A DNA stretch of 64,000 nucleotides from Crotophaga sulcirostris. Taxonomy: Eukaryota > Chordata > Aves > Cuculiformes > Crotophagidae. The stretch spans positions 178,833 through 242,832 of the forward strand of contig VYZB01000196.1 of the NCBI GenBank assembly GCA_013397455.1, read 5' to 3'. This document shows positions 59,866 through 64,000 of the stretch, in pieces; the stretch's first letter is position 1; the number at the start of each line of letters is the position of its first letter. A program made the position numbers and the translations under genes. Below the pieces are notes generated by a model that was given only the letters and a program-made list of their open reading frames with translations, had not been told where the DNA came from and ran no database searches.

Positions 59866-61736
59866 TTTGAAAAAGGCAGTGGAGAGCACAAACGCTTCTG
59901 TCAAACCAGATCAGAGGACTGATCCATCTGAAAATTAAACCAATATTAGAAGCAAAAAATAAAAAAAAAAAAGGAAAATAAAACAAGAGGGGGTCATTTC
60001 ATGCATTTATTGCATGTTGCTACTTTCTCCACTTTGCCAAGAGAAACCTGGGGGAACAAATTTTTATTTGTATTTGTTATTTTTATTTCTTTAGGGTCTG
60101 AAACCAAATCAAGTCACCAGCAGCTAGAGAGTGGGAAGCTGGCTGAAAAAATGCACGAACGAGGATGCTGGGTTTGGAGTTGTGCAGTTGCAACTTGATT
60201 TGAAGGTGCTCCTTAATAGCTGTGCTTTAAATATTTCTTCTGTTGATTAATACATTAGAAATGTCAAAGAAGGAAAACTTTAATTGCTTATTTAGTAAAA
60301 ATATATATATATATCCAGGACCTTGGTTACTTGGTGTTATTCCAGTATAACCACTGCTAACTGGATCTGTGCTGAGGAACACATAGCACTGCTTTAACTA
60401 CTCTGCTTTTTCTCATAGTCAAGGCATACAGTATCTTGATAAGCAGCATATAAGAGTCACCCTGAGAGCTATCCATTTTCCACAGGCTGTGGCAATATCA
60501 TTGAAACTTTTCTCTTTTTTTTCTGCATTTGCATACGTGGTGGAATGTCTTATCTCACCCTCCTGCCTTTAGTGTCTGGGGAGGAGAAAAAAAAAGTGGT
60601 CTTTGCTATTAGGTTTCAAAGAAAGAGTTTCTCAAACACAGTTTCTCTAAACCCTTCTGCAGAGTCTTTCAAGTCCCCTTTGTCAAAGTCAGAAATCTGG
60701 CATTTTCTGTTTGCCTGTATTTAGCAGAAGCCACTTAGAATAAATGCCTGGCAAAGTTGTCTCCTTATCTCTCCACAATAGATTTAATATTTCTTTAAGC
60801 AACACAGCTTAATGACTCTAAGCCAATTTCTACCTCCCCTTCCAGTTAAAATTACTAAAATCAATTAAGGCTGAAAGAGAAAATTTCAACCTTTGCCATT
60901 AATAACTAAGGCCTTATTCTTCCACTGCAGAATGACCTTCCTTCTCCCTTTCACCACTCTCATGAGCCATGTGGTACAAGACCAAAGCCTGTACACAGAG
61001 TTTGCAAGACAGAGGAAAAAAAGCTGGATTAATCCAATTTTTATTAAGGATGCTAAGAATATAAGCCAGACCTCGAAGCAACATCTAAAATGGGACTAAC
61101 TCAGAAATAAAAAATCATCTTTTCCATTTTGGAGGAGATTTTAACGCAGATCTCGTCTGCCTATTTCTAAAGCATCTGTCCTGCACCTGGCTTCAAACAC
61201 AGACTTTGTTTTTAAACCCAAAGACTCTGTTCTTCTTATCTGCCTTTCCATTTTGCAGGCTTTAGGGTGTGCTCCTGACCCACCCCTAAAAGTTCTTCCA
61301 AATCCTGAAGCCCATAGTTTTTTTGATGTTTTTAAGCAAATACAGATACTCTTATGCAACATAAGGGTTTCTAGGGGCAGATCCCAGACATTTTTTGCGT
61401 AACATCAGATCCTGAAGGGAAGTATATATGGAGACAAACAACCTCTAGGGGCCAAATCCTCCCAAGACACATTTGAATTGCCTTCACAAGGTGCCCGTCT
61501 TTCTCTCTGCTAACAGCAACTGGGTTTTGAGACAACTCCACTCCAACCCTAAACACCTTGGTTAAGTGTCTAAACCTACATGGCATCGACTTGTGTTCTT
61601 CAAAAGGAGGAAAAAGCAACTTGCCCAGAACTGCAGAAGAGCTGGCACCACGACTCCCCATTTTCCCTTCCCCTACAAGGTAGCTCATCCCAGGCACGAG
61701 TTCCTTTATTGCTCCCACGCAGCCCCAGCATTACAT

Positions 61737-61796
61737 GGGTTATAGGTTGGACTCGATGATCTCAAAGGTCCTTTCCAACCTTGTGATACTGTGATT
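61737..61796 (+). mobile_element. Short CR1 3' end
   Basis: GGGTTATAGGTTGGACTCG to CCTTGTGATACTGTGAT, about 60 nt. Confidence 0.88.
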
Positions 61797-62587
61797 ATGC
61801 TGAGATGTGGGAGCTTGGGCATTGCACACAACTTGAGCTGTGCTAAAAGTCAACTCACAGCCTGGGATGTTGCCTTCCTGCAGCTGGTTTAATTGCAGAT
61901 GTACATCCAAAAGCAGGTGCTTCAGCATCGTTGAATTCCCAGTGCTCTAAATGAAGGCTCATTTCCCTTCGTTATCCCTTCTGCTCTTTGCTGGGCATTG
62001 AGGCTTTACACCGAGTTAATTTTAATAAGTTGCCTCCATTCTCCCGGTCTTCTTGCAATACTTTGTCACCAAACTGTCACCGGCATCTGCCGAGTGCTCG
62101 TGGCCTGTGGCCAAGCAAGCTGTGAGACGTTTGTTGTTTAGGGGATGGGAAAGGTGCCTGCCACATGCAGAGCAGTGTGCACTGCAAAGACACAAAGATT
62201 TGCAAAGCAGCCACACTTAGTGATGAGCAGAACTTCAGTGAGAAGACCTGGGACCCAATAAGCAAACGATCAATGGGCAATATTGGTGGCTTCAGAGTTT
62301 GGAGCAACTTCATTCCATATCTTGAAGAATAGAGGGTTTTTTTCCTCTTTAGGATTGATGGGGTATCCTGGCATTTGCTGGTTCCCAAAGGATCTCAGCG
62401 ATATTTGTTACCCATGGCTGACTGTGAGACACTCTATGACACAAGTCAAGTGAATACACGCACGAAACCCCCAAGAAGGCCACCCTAAATAACCTATTAC
62501 AGAGCTTTGTGCTCCCAGAAAACAATTTACATTACTACTATTGGCATTTTCCAAGTCTTCACCAGGCATTCACTATTTCTAGCACTA

Positions 62588-62622
62588 TTTACAATTCACA
62601 GCAGGCAGCTGTGAATTGTAAA
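62588..62622. repeat. Perfect 15-bp inverted repeat with 5-nt loop
   Basis: TTTACAATTCACAGC (62588-62602), loop AGGCA, GCTGTGAATTGTAAA (62608-62622): exact reverse complements. It directly precedes a short CR1 3' end. Confidence 0.95.
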
Positions 62623-62626
62623 TTCA

Positions 62627-62667
62627 CAGTATCACAGTATTACAAGATTGGAAAGAACCTTTGAAGG
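62627..62667 (-). mobile_element. Very short CR1 3' end
   Basis: CAGTATCACAGTATTACAAG followed by ATTGGAAAGAACC: about 40 nt of antisense CR1 terminus. Confidence 0.8.
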
Positions 62668-63178
62668 AACGTCCCTCACCTTTGGCTGTGGAACGAGGTA
62701 AGGGCACTGATATCCATCACCTAGAAGTTTAGCTAGAAGAACAATACCAGTGTGTCAGCATGGCCCCAGGTGGTCACATTGTAAAGGGGTAGAAACCAGC
62801 AGTGCAAAAGTCAGCAACTCTTCCTGAATCACAGCACGGGGCTCAGCTCCAAATTTACTAGGTGTCATGATAAAAACCCTCTAAATGTGACTTGTGACTT
62901 CTCCACCCTCCCCCTGAAGCATCGCAAGGTTGCTCCTGGCCATGGAAAGCTGTTGTTGTGTTGCAGCCCCCTGCTCGCCAGGCCTTCATTGATGCTACTG
63001 GTACTGCAGCAGCCCCAGAGACCCTAACTGAGAGCATCTTCCCATCCCCTACCGCTCATTGCATGGTCTCTCCACCAAACACCATGTGGTCTAAGCAGAC
63101 ACATGCAAAGTAGAAAGAGGAACTGTGGCACAGCCAGCCCTTTAAACAACATTTCAGCTCTTCAGTGAGCAGTGTATG

Positions 63179-63237
63179 ACAGTATCACAGTATTACAAGG
63201 TTGGAAAGGACCTCTGAGATCATCGAGTCCAACCTAT
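63179..63237 (-). mobile_element. Very short CR1 3' end next to a microsatellite
   Basis: CAGTATCACAGTATTACAAG to GAGTCCAACCTAT. The truncated CR1 5' end runs straight into (ATATC)n. Confidence 0.88.
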
Positions 63238-63316
63238 ATCATATCATATCATATCATATAATATCATATCATATCATATCATATCATATCATATCATATC
63301 ATATCATATCATATAT
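63235..63316. repeat. (ATATC)n pentanucleotide microsatellite
   Basis: About 16 units of ATATC with one ATATA interruption, ending at ATATATGGG. Confidence 0.97.
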
Positions 63317-63507
63317 GGGTTTTGTACAACACCTAGGAAGATCTCCCCAGCTCTCTCTACCTTCTTGGACAGGATTGTTAAGCTCAAAACTAACATGGTT
63401 TTGAATACAGACTAGTCCCACTGCTTAGTCACCTCAAAACTGGAGCTGTGATACAGGCTGAGCACATCCCTCGTGCCGCATCCAGCTTCAAGCTTTTGGA
63501 GTAAAGT

Positions 63508-63879
63508 AAAAAGAGGAGGCTCAGGGGTGACCTTATTGCTCTCTACAACTCCCTAAAAGGAGGTTGTAGTCAGGCAGGGGTTGGTCTCTTCTCTCAGGTG
63601 ACCAGTGACAGAACTAGAATACCTGGACTCAAGCTTTGCCAGGGAAAGTTTAGGCTTGATATTAGGAAAAAGTTCTTCACTGAAAGGGTGATTGGCCACT
63701 GGAATGCGCTGCCCAGGGAGGTGGTGGAGTCACCAACCCTGGAGGTGTTCAAGAGTAGACTGGATGAGGTACTTAGTGCCATGGTTTAGATGATGGGTTG
63801 GTGTTAGTGTTGGGTTGTAGGTTGGACCCGATGATCTCAGAGGTCCTTTCCAACCTTGTAATACTGTGATACTGTGATG
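63508..63879 (+). mobile_element. CR1 LINE 3' fragment (GATACTGTG tail), well preserved
   Basis: AAAAGAGGAGGCTCAGGGG to GATACTGTGATGCTGTGG. The + frame 63598-63789 reads RT C-terminal remnants ([20 protein letters not shown]). Confidence 0.94.
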
Positions 63880-64000
63880 CTGTGGATCTACAGTTTCCTT
63901 GAGGACATCCAAAATAAAACACCGTGAGGCTTCAGCCCAGTGCTACTACAGACAAATACAAATTTAATAGCAATTAAAGCTATTCAAACCAGATGAAGCT

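Larger units (their letters stand above)
37649..64000 (-). other. PODXL: PODXL intron 1 (partial; at least 26 kb)
   Basis: No signal-peptide exon or CpG-rich first exon was found on the - strand, so this stretch is read as intron 1. A large first intron is known for mammalian PODXL. It holds about 20 CR1 fragments, a 38-bp-arm inverted repeat (47629-47754), an (ATATC)n microsatellite and several T or A runs (for example 42507-42523 and 49495-49507). Unique gaps of more than 300 nt (such as 42-45 kb, 46.4-48.9 kb, 52-55.6 kb, 56.8-59.4 kb and 59.9-61.7 kb) contain no gene I can support; regulatory elements may exist but cannot be recognised from one sequence. Confidence 0.75.

Overview
The window is nuclear DNA from a vertebrate, almost certainly a bird. 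It carries no bacterial-style operons. Genes are split into exons with GT/AG boundaries, and about 10 kb (some 16%) consists of truncated CR1 LINE retrotransposons with the typical avian 3' ends (ATTCTATG-type or GATACTGTG-type octamers). The CR1 density, and the many copies of one subfamily with a GATACTGTG tail, suggest a CR1-rich bird lineage; I cannot name the species.

Two protein-coding genes meet tail to tail. On the + strand, positions 1 to about 14.17 kb hold the 3' end of MKLN1 (muskelin, CTLH/GID ubiquitin ligase complex): the last two coding exons (2950-3004 and 4744-4865, stop at 4863-4865) and then a long CR1-free tract with six AATAAA signals, the last at 14154, read here as a long 3'UTR. 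On the - strand lies PODXL (podocalyxin, also known as thrombomucin/MEP21; CD34 family). Seven coding exons were placed with matching splice phases: 37648-36800 (mucin domain), 32804-32650, 31641-31576, 24942-24786, 22886-22825, 22720-22553 (transmembrane) and 19414-19220 (cytoplasmic tail ending in the PDZ ligand DTHL). Its 3'UTR runs to an AATAAA at 15846-15841. The signal-peptide exon was not found, so intron 1 fills at least 37649-64000. The MKLN1-PODXL order and orientation match the vertebrate synteny I know from human chromosome 7q32.

Between the genes (14.18-15.82 kb) are CR1 fragments. The PODXL introns are full of CR1s, most of them antisense to the gene (24 versus 8 copies by my count), several nested in one another. 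No new multi-gene system is visible. The points most worth a second look are a CR1 whose 3' end stops 7 nt from the PODXL exon 5 splice donor, a 15-nt-period minisatellite, a tandemly triplicated CR1 3' end, a 38-bp-arm inverted repeat in intron 1, a candidate in-frame cassette exon, a NAGNAG acceptor at the last PODXL exon, and a cluster of Pumilio-type motifs in the MKLN1 3'UTR.
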